64,000 nt of DNA from Apodemus sylvaticus (taxonomy: Eukaryota > Chordata > Mammalia > Rodentia > Muridae), in NCBI RefSeq assembly GCF_947179515.1, contig NC_067472.1, forward strand, positions 166,588,275 through 166,652,274, read 5' to 3'. The stretch's first letter is position 1; each line of letters starts with the position of its first letter. Both the position numbers and the translations under genes were made by a program. Shown piece by piece: positions 12,018 to 23,690 of the stretch. The notes beneath the pieces were generated by a model. The model saw only the letters and a program-made list of their open reading frames with translations, did not search any database and had not been told where the DNA came from.

Positions 12018-12229
12018 GGGCTAGGATTACCTATTTAGAAGAATGTAAGGAGAAAATATTAACATAATCTCATTCAGAAATGGAGTGTAATTTGCACTCA
12101 ATATATACAGAAAAGCATCATAATGGTTAACATGTATTTTGCTGAGAAGAGAGAGGATGGAGAACACAAAGCAGAGATCAATAATATTGTGAACCATAAA
12201 TGTAAGATGAAGTAAAATCCTCATCTTAG

Positions 12230-12426
12230 ATCATTTTTATGGCTATGATGAGACTTTAGGAACAGGGAAATTTATCAAAGAAAACATTTAATTTGGGAAC
12301 TGATAATCCTTGTGTTAGAGTACATGACTATCATGGGTGAGTGCATGGGAACAGACAAGCATGACAGTGGACAAGTGCTGATACCTGACATGTATCCTTC
12401 ATGTAAGCATGAAGCAGAGATATAGT

Positions 12427-12504
<78 letters not shown>

Positions 12505-12986
12505 CAGAGAGACAGAGAGAGAGAGACAGAGAGAGACAGAGAGACAGAGAGAGATAGAGATAGAGAGGCAGAGACATACAGAGACAGACAGACAGGGAGA
12601 CAGGGGAGACAGAGACAGACAGGGAGACAGAGGAGACAGAGAGAAAGAGACAGAGGAGACAGAGAGAAAGAGACAGAGGAGACAGAGGAAAAGAGACTGA
12701 GACACATAGAGAGACACACAGAAACAGAGACAGACAGAGACAGGGATAAAACTACAGACAGAGAAACTTAGAAAGAAAGAGAGACAAGACAAAAACAGAG
12801 AAAGATAGACAATGAGAGTTCCAACTGGAATGGAATAGATTTTTAAATCTCAAAAGCTCACCCCAGTCACAGACTTCTTCCAACCAGGCCTCACATCATG
12901 ATCTTTCTGACAACACTGACCCAACTTTGGACCACCCATTCAAATACAAGAGCCTATTTGGAACATTCTCATTCAAACCAGCACAA
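12230..12986 (+). repeat. Rodent interspersed repeat with a central (GA)n tract, copy 1
   Basis: Left arm 12230-12428, microsatellite 12429-12812, right arm about 12813-12986 ending TCATTCAAACCAGCACA. The same arms recur at 13735-14241, and the left arm recurs in reverse at 57650-57840. I know this layout as a common rodent repeat but cannot name the family securely. Confidence 0.55.
12429..12812. repeat. (GA)n / (CAGA)n compound microsatellite
   Basis: Pure GA repeats to about 12496, then mixed GACA and GAGACAG units. Translations here are low-complexity Arg/Glu or Ser/Leu strings, not genes. Confidence 0.95.
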
Positions 12987-13734
12987 GTGACTCACTGATA
13001 CCTGCCTCCATACTTGTAGGTATGTTATAATTGAAACTGTGTTTAGTCCAACTGTAAATCTTCCTGTAGTCTAACAGTGTCAACACTCTTTAAAAAGTCC
13101 AAAGTCTTTTCTGAGGCTAAGGCAATCTTTTAATTATAATTCATTGCCAAATCAAAAACAAAGAAAATGTTTCCAAAATACAGAGGCATAGATCACCCAT
13201 TACGGTTCCAAGAAGGTGGAATGGGGGCAAGTGATGATACACTAGGTGAGAGCAAATCAAAATCTAGCAAGGCAATCTCCAAATTCTGCAACCACATGTC
13301 TGCATGTCAATAGGCTGATAAGATTTCTGTACTTTCAGCTCTAGGCTTGCAGCACACTTCTCTCTCTTGAACTGATTTTGCTTTCTCTATGCAGCTCTCT
13401 TTGACAGTTATACCATCCTGCTGACTTCTTCAAGCCATACTTGCTCTAATTTAGCTTCACTAACATTTTAGGATGGGGGCAAAAAGCATTGCAAAATATC
13501 ACAATAATGGACGTTAGCACAGGAAGATCATTTTTCTCTTCTAACATCTATTGAGTTGATGTTTATAGTCCATACTGTATGCAACACAACTATCTTCCAA
13601 TCATCTACTTAAAAGCCATTTATAACATTAAATTGCTTTCCTAGTTCAATATCCCCAATTATTCCACATTATCTCTAAATGCAGCATAGTTAAGCCGATC
13701 ACAGCAATATCTCAATCTTTTGTAATAACTTTTG
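12987..13734. other. No gene recognised
   Basis: About 750 bases between two repeat copies; no frame, RNA gene or named repeat could be supported. Confidence 0.5.
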
Positions 13735-13953
13735 TATTGGTTAATTTTTGCTTACCCTGGCCAAGGAAACTTCTAAAAAACCCAATTAAGTGCTCATGAT
13801 ACCCAAGGGTCAGGATCCATGGCTATAACAGAGAACATGGCAGTACGGCAAAAAATATGTAAGGATGACATTGTAGAAATCGATAATATTGAATGTCTGA
13901 TACACAAGCATAATATAGACAGAGAGAAAGACACATGGACAGACAGACACACA

Positions 13954-13987
<34 letters not shown>

Positions 13988-13990
13988 TAG

Positions 13991-14063
<73 letters not shown>

Positions 14064-14241
14064 CGCACACAGGGCAAGGTATAGAAATAGGATCTGCTTT
14101 TGAAACTCAAAATATAATCGCAGTTATACATCTCCTCCAATGAGTCCTATCTCTTTATCATACTCAAACAGCCTCACCATGTGTGGGCCAAAATTGAAGT
14201 AAATGAGCCCATGTAGGCTAGTCTCACTCAAACCACCACCG
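13735..14241 (+). repeat. Rodent interspersed repeat with central (CA)n(GA)n tract, copy 2
   Basis: Same two-arm layout as the copy at 12230. The microsatellite is (CA)n at 13946-13971 and (GA)n at 13972-14060. The right arm ends near 14241 with CTCACTCAAACCACCA. Confidence 0.55.
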
Positions 14242-15292
14242 AAATGAACAGCATAAAATTTCTATGAAATAACAGTGCATTGCATATATCACTGTTTCCA
14301 ATTATTCTTTTTTGCCACCAGGAAAAATATTAGTTTATAAGTGAAATGGTGTTAAGTTAGTTTGTTCAACAATAACAACTTTTTGACCACATCCATGCCA
14401 ATCTTCATGATATATTCCTTCACTTTTCACTCTAAATTTTAGTTTAGAACAGAAATATGGACAGTGCTAATCTCTGAGGCAAAGTGTTATGACAAAAGGG
14501 AATGAAAATGGGGAGAGATACATTTTGCATGAATACGTTGGACTTTTATAGTCATATTCGCTTAAGAAAATGTATTGAACTCTTCTGCTTTGATTAAACC
14601 ATACTGTGTTCACTTAATTTTGCTTCAATTGAAAATAGAACATAGTGTAACTTTAAAATTGGAATATCATTTCATAGAAAATATTCTTAAGTGTGCACAA
14701 TTTAAGTAATAAATGCTGTTGGTTAAAGAGAATGTTGTAAACTTCATATAGGTTTGATTTCAAGGGAACCTAGTCTAGAGGACTTCATTGGCAATTTTTC
14801 ATGAGGTAATTAAACATTCAGAAAGAAGGCTCATCATGGCAAAGACAAGATAGGAAAGAGACAATACTCTACCATGGGATACTGAGCATGGCATTGTGAA
14901 AAGAGAAAACCACAGAGGACAGTCTCTTTCGACCTTCAGTTGCTCATGGATGTTGATGTATCTCATTACAAAACCTGACAGCCCTCTTCCAATGCTGAAA
15001 ATAAAAGATACAGTGAACTTGAAGATGAGAACTCCACTGGGTGAATAGAGATTTAATAGACTTCTCTTGACAAAAAGGCATTTTTTTCTGAAATAACTTT
15101 CGCAACATCTAACCATTCTTTAAGCACTATAAATTTCAGTAAATCAAGAAATGCTGCTCTTCCCTGACCTTCCTTTTGCCTTCTAGTGAAGATTGGTTTG
15201 ATCAAAAATGGTCAACAGCACTCCTCATCCCCAGAATACTTGGAAAGAGTCCCATCAAAAGGAGATGGTAAAGCACTCAGTAACACAGCAAC
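14242..15292. other. No gene recognised
   Basis: AT-rich sequence of about 1 kb. A 105-codon minus-strand frame at 14799-15116 has no recognisable domain and is not credible as a gene. Confidence 0.5.
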
Positions 15293-15307
15293 AGAAATGG
15301 CACATTA
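15293..15307 (+). repeat. Left TSD of the twin-primed L1
   Basis: AGAAATGGCACATTA; matches 19153-19167 at 14 of 15 positions. Confidence 0.85.
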
Positions 15308-17969
15308 GATTCGGTGGGCAAGAATTTTATTTAGTATTTTTGCATCAATATTCATAAGGGAAATTGGCCTGAAATTCTCTTTCTTTGTTGTATCTTTGTG
15401 TGGTTTTGGTATCAGCTTAATAGTGGCTTCGAAGAAGGAGTTGGGTAGTGTTCCTTATGTTTCTATTTGGTGGAAAAGTTTGAAGAGTATTGGTGTTAAG
15501 TCTTCTTTGGAGGTCTGATAGAATTCTGCACTGAAACCATCTGGTTCTGGGCTTTTTTTGGTTGGAAGCCTATCTATGACCCTTTCTATTTCTTTAGGGG
15601 TTATGGGTCTGTTTAGATGGTCTATTTGATCCTGGTTTAATTTTGGTAATTGGTATCTGTCTAAGAAAATGTCCATTTCCTCCAGATTCTCCAGGTGTTG
15701 AGTACAGGTTTTTGTAGTAGGATCTGATGATTTTTTGAATTTCCTCAGTTTCTGTTGTAGTATCTCCGTTTTCATTTCTAATTTTGTTAATTTGGATACT
15801 TTCTCTGTGCCATTTGGTTAGTCTGGCTAAGGGTTTATCTATCTTGTTGATTTTTTCAAAGAACCAACTTTGGTTTTGTTGATTCTTTGTATGGTTCTCT
15901 TGGTTTCTACTTGATTGATTTCAGCCCTGAGTTTGATGATTTCCTGTCTTCTCCTCCTGGGTGAATTAGCTTCTTCTTGTTCCAGGGCTTTCAATTGTTC
16001 TGTTAATCTTCTAGTGTATGCTCTCTCAAATTTCTTTTTGGAGGCACTCAAAGCTATGAGTTTTCCTCTTAGCACTGCTTTCATTGTGTCCCATAGATTT
16101 TTGTATGTTGTGCCTTAATTTTCATTAAATTCTAAGAAATCTTTGATTTCTTTCTTTATTTCTTCCTTGACCAAGGTGTCATTGAGTAGAGTATTGTTCA
16201 GTTTCCATGTTTATGTGGGCTTTCTGTTGTTTTTACTGTTATTAAAGACCACTTTTCCTCCATAGTGATCTGATAGGAGTCATGGGATTATTTCAATCTT
16301 CTTATATTTGTTGAGGTCTGTCTTGTGACCAACTATATGATCTATTTTGGAGAAGGTACCATGAGGTGCTGAGAAAAAGGTATATTCTTTTGCTTTGGGA
16401 TGAAAAGTTCTATATATATCTGTTAACTCCAATTGGTTCAAAGCTTCAATTAGTTTCACTGTCTTCCTGTTTAGTTTCTGTTTTCCTGATCGGCCCATTG
16501 ATGAGAGTGGAGTGTTGAAGACACCCACAATTATTGTGTTAGGTGCAATGTGTGCTTTGAGCTTTAGTAAAGTTTCTTTTATGAATGAGGGCGCCCTTGT
16601 ATTTGGGGCATAGATGTTCAGGATTGAGAGTTCTTCTTGTTGGATTTTTCCTTTGACCAGCAAGTAGTGACCTTCCATGTCTCTTTTGATGACATTAGGT
16701 TGAAAGTCAATTTTATCTGAAATTAGAATGGCAACTCTGGCTTATTTTCTGGGACCATTTGCTTGTAGAATTGTCTTCCAGCCTTTTATTCTAAAGTAGG
16801 TTTTGTCTTTGACACCGAGGTGTGTTTCCTGTAAGCAGCAAAATATAGGGTCCTGCATACGTAACCAGTCTGTTAGTCTATGTATTTTTATTGGGGAATT
16901 GAGTCCATTGATGTTAAGAGATATCATGGAGTAGTGGTTATTGCTTCCTATCATTTTTTATTTTAATTTTATACTTGTGTGGTTTGATGAAAGAAGCTCA
17001 ATATCCTGCTTTTTCCAGGGTATAGTTTCCCTAGTTGTAATGGTGTTTTCCACCTATTATCCTTTGTAGGGCTGGGATTGTAGAACGATATTGTGTAAAT
17101 TTGGTTTTGTCATGGAGTATCTTTGTTTCTCCATCTAGAGTAATTGAGAGTTTCACTGGGTATAGTAGTCTCGGCTGGCATTTGTGTTCTCTTAGAGTCT
17201 GCATGAGCTCCGCCCAGGATCTTCTAGTTTTCATGGTCTCTGGTGAGAAATCTCGTGTAATTCTGATAGGTCTTCCTTATATGGTACTTCCCCTTTTTCT
17301 CTTAGGGCCCTAAGTATTCTTTCTTTGTTTAGTACATTTGGGGTTTTGATTATTATGTGATGGGAGGTAGTTCTGTTCTGGTCCAGTCTGTATGGAGTTC
17401 TGTAGGCTTCTTGTATATTCATGGGCATCTCTCTCTTTAGGTTAGGGAAGTTTTCTTCCACAATTTTGTTGAAGATATTTGCTGGCCTTTTAAGTTGTAA
17501 AACCAGAATAGGGAAGTGGGAAGGGGTGGGCGGGAGGTCAGGTGGAGAGAAGGGGGCTTACGGGACTTTCGGGGAGTGGGGGGTGTCTAGAAAAGGGGAA
17601 ATCATTTGAAATGTAAATAAAAAATATATCGAATAAAAAAATGAAAAAAAAAGTTGTAAATCTTCACTCTCATCAATGCCTATAATCCTTAGATTTGGCT
17701 TTCTCCTTGTGTCCTGGATTTCCTGGATGTTTTGGGTTACAAGCTTTTTGCATTTTGCATTTTCTTTAACTGTTGAGTCCATGGATTCTATGGTATCTTC
17801 GGCATCTTAGATTCTTTCTTCTATCTCTTGTATTCTGTTGTTGATATTTGCGTCTATGGTCCCTGATTTCTTCCCAAGGTTTTCTATCTCCAAAGTTGTC
17901 TCCCATTGTGCTTTCTTAGTTATTTCTACTTCTGTTTTTAGATCTTGGAAGTTTTTGCTCAGTTCCGTC
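15308..17969 (-). pseudogene. Inverted L1 segment: C-terminal ORF1 and N-terminal ORF2
   Basis: On the minus strand from 17969: ORF1 coiled-coil end and RNA-binding domain (17969 to about 17020, interrupted at 17502-17650), spacer, then ORF2 endonuclease (from about 16950 to 16280) and the linker region and early reverse transcriptase down to 15308. Open stretches such as 16280-16678 and 15455-15775 are separated by frameshifts and stops. It has no promoter and is not expected to be expressed. Confidence 0.88.
17502..17650 (+). mobile_element. Very short L1 3'-UTR insertion inside the inverted ORF1
   Basis: A 149-bp plus-strand L1 tail (G-rich 3'UTR, AATAAA-type end, A-rich tail) is flanked by exact 10-bp TSDs AAGTTGTAAA at 17492-17501 and 17651-17660. 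It must postdate the twin-primed element it interrupts. Confidence 0.88.
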
Positions 17970-17970
17970 A

Positions 17971-18960
17971 AGAATGCGAATCGATCCCTTTGTATCTCCT
18001 TGTACTAAGCTCAACTCCAAATGGATCAAGGACCTCCACATAAAACCTGACACACTGAAACTAATCGAAAAGAAACTGGGGAAGACCCTGGAGGACATGG
18101 GCACAGGGGAAAAGTTCCTGAATAGAACACCAATAGCTTATGCTCTAAGATCAAGAATTGACAAATGGGACCTCATAAAACTACAAAGTTTCTGTAAGGC
18201 AAAGGACACTGTCAAAAGGACAAAACGACAACCAACAGATTGGGAAAGGATCTTCACCAACCCTAAATATGACTGAGGGCTAATATCTGATATATACAAA
18301 GAACTCAAGAAAGTAAAACCCAGAGAACCAAATAACCCCATTAAAAAGTGAAGTACCGAGCTAACAAAAGATTTTTCACATGAAGAGCTTTGGAGAGCTG
18401 AGAAACACCTTAAGAAATGTTCAACATCATTAATCATTAGGGAAATGCACATCAAAACAACCCTGGGATTTCACCTCACACCAGTCAGAATAGCTAAGAT
18501 CAAAAACTCAGGAGACAGCAGGTGTTGGCGAGGTTTTGGAGAAACAAGAACACTCTTCCACTGCTGGTGGAATTGCAAGATGGTGCAACCACTTTGGAAA
18601 TCAGTCTGGCGGTTCTTCTGAAAACTGGGCACCTCACTTCCAGAAGATCCTGCTATACCACTCCTGGGCATATACCCAGAGCATTCCCCACCATGTAATA
18701 AGGACACATGCTCTACTATGTTCATAGCAGCCCTATTTATAATTGCCAGATGCTGGAAAGAACCCAGGTATCCCTCAACAGAAGAGTGGATGCAAAAAAT
18801 GTGGTATATCTACCCAATGGAGTACTATTCAGCCATTAGAAACAATGAATTCATGAAATTCTTAGGCAAATGGATGGAGCTAGAGAACATCATACTAAGT
18901 GAGGTAACCCAGACTCAAAAGGTGAATCATGGTATGCACTCACTAATAAGTGGTTATTAA
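17971..18960 (+). pseudogene. L1 ORF2 C-terminal region, sense part of the twin-primed copy
   Basis: Begins inside ORF2 (SPCTKLNSKWIKDLHIKPDT block near 17994-18055), continues through the cysteine-containing C-terminal region and ends with a GY-stop at 18958-18960. Internal frameshifts separate 17974-18276 from 18718-18960. Confidence 0.88.
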
Positions 18961-19152
18961 CCTAGAAAACTGGAAGCAGTATTTGGCAAAACCAGAATGG
19001 GGAAGTGGGAAGGGGTGGGTGGGAGGACAGGGGAGAGAAGGGGACTTATGGGACTTTCAGAGAGTGGGGGGGCTAGAAAAGGGGAAATCATTTGAAATGT
19101 AAATAAAAGTATATCGAATAAAAAAATAAAAAAATAAATATTAAATAAAAAA

Positions 19153-19167
19153 AGAATTGGCACATTA
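19153..19167 (+). repeat. Right TSD of the twin-primed L1
   Basis: AGAATTGGCACATTA, after the A-rich tail; one mismatch to the left copy. Confidence 0.85.
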
Positions 19168-19376
19168 AGTATTTTTATGACAATTCCTGTATTTTCAACT
19201 ATCACAACAATGATTATAATTTTTTAAATGATTGAAAATTAAGTAACAAATTAAATAAGGTCATTAAAATTTCCCACAAAGAGAAGAAAAACAAATTCTC
19301 TCTCAAGACCATTTCTGTCTAATCAAAGTAGTTATTATCTGCTGCACTGGACTGTCTCCAGTTCTTCATGATTTTC

Positions 19377-20350
19377 TTAAGAACCACTCTCAACACATTC
19401 ATCCTCTTTAGGAATGTCTTGTATGGCTCTTTCCAGACATAGTTTGAGAGTCTTCATCTTGAATCTCCTACAGTGTGTAATGAACCCAACAAGAAAGTAA
19501 ATAATGGGATTGACAGAGCTGTTAATACAGGATAGAAAAATTATTTCATCAAAATTTATGACAGCTCTTAATCCATTGGTCAAGGAGCCAGTAGATCTTA
19601 AAGGGAAGACCAAATATCAGGAAGAATAGCACTGTGAGTGCAATAATCACATACAGCCTGCTCATAGGGATCTACTGCGAGCCACAGAACATCCTAACAA
19701 GTAGAATGAGGCTGGACCCACAGAAAACCACAAATAAAACAATTGTCCATACAGTAATTATGATATCAGTTGTATGACACCAAATAGAGTCACGGTCATG
19801 AAACAGTAAAAAACATGCCTTCCCATCAAGAAACATAAACACCAGGGACAGAGCCCAAGTAATACACAGATGATGACTGATGTATGCCTTGGACATTGAC
19901 AGCAATACCAGATGGGCCACAAGACAGACAGGCAGATAAACAGGATTAGAGTGATTGATGCTAATGGTTGTGAGAATGATCAGGCTTGAAAGATATGGAA
20001 ATGTTGGTACAAAACTTAAAAATGATAGGATGTCATTAGAAATGGAGTCAATGGTGTAAATGATAACAAGAACACAAAATACAAACTGAAAAAGCAGGAA
20101 GAAAATGTCAGGGACAGCAAGGTTGAGGCTATAGACAAATAAGGCATTCCTGTACATATGGAAGTCCAGCAACCATAGAACTATTGGATTTAGTACCATC
20201 CCAAACAGGAAAATGATGAGGGAAAGCAAAATCATGGTTTGAAACTTGATATCACAATCAGAAGTATCATTGTGTTCACTAGATGCTCTGAGGTTACTTT
20301 CCAAAGTTGAGATGCTTAGATCCTTACTTAGGAAATCTCCAATACTGTTA
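19377..20350 (-). pseudogene. Mas-related GPCR (Mrgprb-like) pseudogene
   Basis: Mrgpr proteins are single-coding-exon rhodopsin-class receptors of sensory neurons and mast cells. On the minus strand the frame 20350-19672 gives TM1 to TM5-like hydrophobic segments, including the family block NALFVYSLNLAVPDIFFL (TM1-2). The usual E-R-C region after TM3 is replaced by ISINHSNP. Just after FCGSQ an arginine codon has become TAG (19672-19674). A further frameshift near 19560-19590 separates the C-terminal part (TM7 with NPIIYF, then the cytoplasmic tail to 19377). The expected start ATG is lost. A consensus 3' splice acceptor lies immediately upstream (20351-20370), so the copy came from genomic duplication. 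Confidence 0.88.
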
Positions 20351-20957
20351 CTGGAACAAAATAAACAAAACACATGAGCACATGCTATGTTCTTTCCAAT
20401 TCAGGAACATCCTGCTAAGTGTTAATTACCGACCTGATTTATAAGGAGGATAAACAGGATTAGAATGATTAAGTCATTTATCTAAACCAGTATTTGTGGA
20501 ACTTTAATTTATATTCAGAATGCATTTATTTGCACAATGTACAGTTTATGTCCTATATGGATATTAGTATAGTTGTGTCTCCAGTATGGACACTCAGTTT
20601 CTCATGTTATATCAAAAAGAGATCTCTGAACCCAACTTCCTTTCTGTCCTAAGGCTGTTTATTCTCTATTGCATGAACTCAGGAACAAGAAGAATGACTT
20701 TCAGCTGCTCTCAATGCTGGCAGGAATACACTATCAAATGGAGAAATATGGAAACCATAAGTGACAGTTATGAAGGAAGTGCTCAGTCCTGCTAAGACCA
20801 GAATTTAAAGAACTAGATGTATAGGCTACAGCAACTCAGTCTCCAATTCAGATTTGAAATTTGAAAGCAGGATAGTCTTTGATGACATCAAGTACTTTTC
20901 TATTGTCTGTTGCTACATCACAAGTGTACATTTCTCTATTGAGTCACAATGAGTAAC
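20351..20957 (-). other. Upstream intron remnant of the Mrgprb-like pseudogene; otherwise no gene
   Basis: The pyrimidine-rich acceptor TTTATTTTGTTCCAG (minus strand, ending at 20351) and an upstream CATGTGCTCATGT block match the corresponding intron end at 45137-45170 of the second pseudogene. The remainder up to the provirus TSD shows no gene. Confidence 0.6.
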
Positions 20958-21350
20958 TGACCCATCTAGCAGATCCAGTTATTCCAGGGTCCTGAAGAGG
21001 TGCTACCTAAGGGTCAAAGGGGGGAGAGAAAGAAGGAAGCCAGGTAAGGGGCGTTCAATTGTCGAGGCTTCGTTTAATGTTCTGGGGTTCACAGGTTTTA
21101 AGCTCTCAGAGGAAGAGCTCTTCTCAAGGCAAGAACAAAGGAGGGAGGGGCAATCTTAGCAGTTTCAGTGGCAAGAGATAAGGGTCCTCAGGTGGATACA
21201 TCTGATGTTTGCATTGTCTGGAGCACCTTGCAGTTATCTCAGAACTTCCTTCCACCTGCAATCATGGGAGAGGCTCTTCTTTGTTTTACTCAGGACCTTT
21301 GCCCTGTCAGACCTCCGGGCCAAAGTGAGGATCTCTAATGGCTTCCCACC
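20958..21350 (-). repeat. 3' LTR of the provirus
   Basis: 393 bp, alignable throughout with the copy at 27261-27656. The minus-strand poly(A) signal ATTAAA lies near 21073-21078. The plus-strand left end is TGACCC (LTR 3' terminus TCA). The right end is defined by alignment to the other LTR and by the adjoining polypurine tract. Confidence 0.88.
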
Positions 21351-21366
21351 ATTTCCTCCCTTTCCT
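21351..21366 (-). other. Polypurine tract
   Basis: Read on the minus strand, an AAAGGGAGGAAAT-type purine run ends directly at the start of the 3' LTR, the expected plus-strand primer position. Confidence 0.75.
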
Positions 21367-21775
21367 TACATTAAAAGTGGAAAGGTTTGGGCAGAAATAC
21401 TGGGCAAGGGGGTCAGACTGAAAATGTGTAGCTGTCTCTCGTCTTAGGATCGACCTTTCTTATCCCTCAGCCTTACCCATCGTAGGGTTACATTATCATC
21501 CTCACGGCCCCATGTCTTAGGTTGATCAGGGGATGGAGGAAATTGCCTGTCCTTAAGATGGCTACCTTGGGTCAGCTCCCCCTTCAGACAAGCCCAGGGA
21601 TGAATAATTGGGAGCCAAACAGAGTCTCCCAAAAGGAGCTTATTGAAATTAAGCCTCTCTGCGGCAGGTGCTGTGGTTGTTTCTGCCGAGCCATCTCTTC
21701 TCCCAGGGTCCATCATTTCTCCTGTGTCCAGCCGATAATACTGTACCAAGACATAATTCTTGGGTAGGATAGAGT
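21367..21775 (-). other. Post-env region with a 101-codon open frame
   Basis: About 410 bases between the env stop and the polypurine tract. A frame at 21749-21444 stays open for 101 codons in a different phase from env. Its first residues (VQYYRLD) faintly resemble the tail end of gammaretroviral TM proteins, so the env tail may continue here after a frameshift. The rest has no recognisable motif. Confidence 0.4.
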
Positions 21776-23690
21776 CTATTTGTTATTTAATTGTTGAAAA
21801 GCCCAGGGACCAAAGGAGATTAACAGTAATAACCCTAAGAAGGGTCCTAGAATAGAAGGTAGTAGGGTGGAAAGCCACGGGGACATGTAGGACCATTTTT
21901 TATACCGAGACTCCTGTTGTTCTCGTTCGCTTCTGCGTTTCTCTAGACTCTCTTTTACTCTCCTCAGACTGTCATCTACCAGTCCTGTCTTGTCTACATA
22001 AACACAGCATTCTTCCCTTAAGGCTGCACAAAGTCCTCCCTGTTGAAAGAAGAGCAAATCAAGACCTCTCCTATTCTGTAATACTACTTCTGATAAGGAG
22101 GCAACAGAATCTTTTAAATTGGCTAAACCATCTCTGAGTTCAGCCGGGTCCTCATCAATGGCAGCACTAAGTAAATGATATTGTTGTCGATTCTGTTGAG
22201 AGGTAACAAGTGAGGGGGTGCCTGTGCCTAGAATAACAGCAAGGGTGACAGCCGTAATAGGTTCTCTCTTCCCCTTATGGGGCATCTCAACGTTATCATC
22301 CCAGAAGTTTAAATGGTCTCTTGGCTCATGAATGCTAAGTCTTGGAAGTATTTGTACCAGCAAGCAATAATCGTGACACTGTTTGAATTCAGATATTATA
22401 ATATAGGTAGTCAATCCTGAGGAGCATGCCAAATAGGTATAATTTGGGGCTAGCAAATACTCATAATGATTGTCAATAGTTATGGTATCGCTGCATATCT
22501 TTAACAATTGTTGAGGGGGAGCATATGTTCTCCCAGAACGCAGCTTCCTACTCCAGATACCTCTGTGAGGGTGAATCCTAAGAAATTTTCATTTAAACCC
22601 TCAGAATCATTGGTATATGTAAAATTTCCAAAAAGAGCAACACCCTCATAGAATGGAGGAGAGGCCAGAAAAACATATCCAGCATTCCACATATTTTGAT
22701 AAATTAGCCTTCTGTTCCTTAAGGAGCAAAGCAGAGGTAGATGCATTAAGGATGGAAAGAATTACCTGAGATGATAGCACGGGGGATGGTAGGTTGGAAC
22801 AAAGTAGTCAAGGAAGAATTATGTGAAGCCTGTGTGGCTGATGGATTCCTAGACTCTGGGGCTTCTCTGGGTTACAAGGGGGAAAAATTAAGTAATTGAT
22901 GATTAGGGCCAATGGAGGTTTGATGTATATAGGGTAACGTCTTTTCCAACTGCACTTTAAAGGAAAGACATGGGTGTCTGCCTGCTCTATAGGTACATAG
23001 GCCCCACTCAGCTCCTGTGAAACTTCTAAGGCAAATTCTTTCCCTGGCCTGTAAAGGTTATTTGTAAGGTATTATACCAGGACTCACATTGTGGGAAGTA
23101 AGGCATGGGCCCTCCTGAGTGGGTGTTCCCTCGCCACTGGTCGTAGGTTTGGCCTTGTGAAGGGTTATATCTCTTGACCTGAATGAGGTCCCAAGAAAAG
23201 GAGGGATTCTAATAGGTGTCACCTGTGGTCTCACAGCCCCAGGAGGCACAAAAGGAGGTTATTTATCATGGTAACCACATTTCTGTTCTAAGGATCAGTC
23301 TTGGTGGCCTCCAGGGCAGACATAAATAGGTATAACGGCCAAGAAAGATCGGGCCCATTTATTCTGACACCCAGGGACAACTCTATAACCTTCCAGGTTG
23401 TTGACCAGTGTAGTTCGTGGCATGTAGTGGCTGGGGGTACCCCAGGCTATTCCAGCTGCCAGGGCCTATTGGCATAAATCTACAAATAGGGGTTCACAAT
23501 AAGGACATCCCCCAAGTGTGGACGAAGCTTTTACTACATCACCAGCCTCATTACAGACAATCCAAGTGTAGTTGAAGGTCCAGTAGGGTGACATGCTCCA
23601 TTGATCATCAAGGTAGGAGGAGAAGGCACACCCCAACCCAGCGGCAGGCCATTTTCTAAAAAACAAAATTATTTTGTTCTTAGGTGCCAC
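21776..23690 (-). pseudogene. env: Provirus env (surface subunit broken, TM subunit open)
   Basis: Retroviral envelope glycoprotein, normally cleaved into surface and TM subunits for receptor binding and fusion. The frame starts at 23690, overlapping the end of pol. The surface part is interrupted by stops and shifts; short frames remain at 23466-23690 and 22501-22746. From 22507 to 21776 a single 243-codon frame holds the end of the surface part, a basic GKREP cleavage-like site (near 22260-22280), a hydrophobic fusion-peptide-like stretch, the LQNRRGLDLL heptad/immunosuppressive-type block, a CX6CC motif (near 22005-22030) and a C-terminal membrane span. This TM type is found in gammaretroviruses and type D betaretroviruses. 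Confidence 0.85.

Larger units (their letters stand above)
15308..19152 (+). mobile_element. 5'-inverted (twin-primed) L1 insertion
   Basis: Two L1 pieces meet head to head between one TSD pair. 15308-17969 is antisense, running from ORF2 reverse transcriptase back into ORF1; 17971-19152 is sense, covering the ORF2 C-terminus, 3'UTR and A-rich tail. This is the signature of twin priming during target-primed reverse transcription. About 1.4 kb of ORF2 between the two pieces is absent. A secondary L1 tail sits at 17502-17650. Confidence 0.92.

Noticed and set aside
12275..12792. Long Ser/Leu and Arg/Glu frames on both strands
   Set aside because: They are translations of the (GA)n and (CAGA)n tracts; no start context, no non-repeat sequence and no splice sites.
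14799..15116. 105-codon minus-strand frame
   Set aside because: No recognisable domain, signal or homologue; AT-rich surroundings produce such frames by chance.
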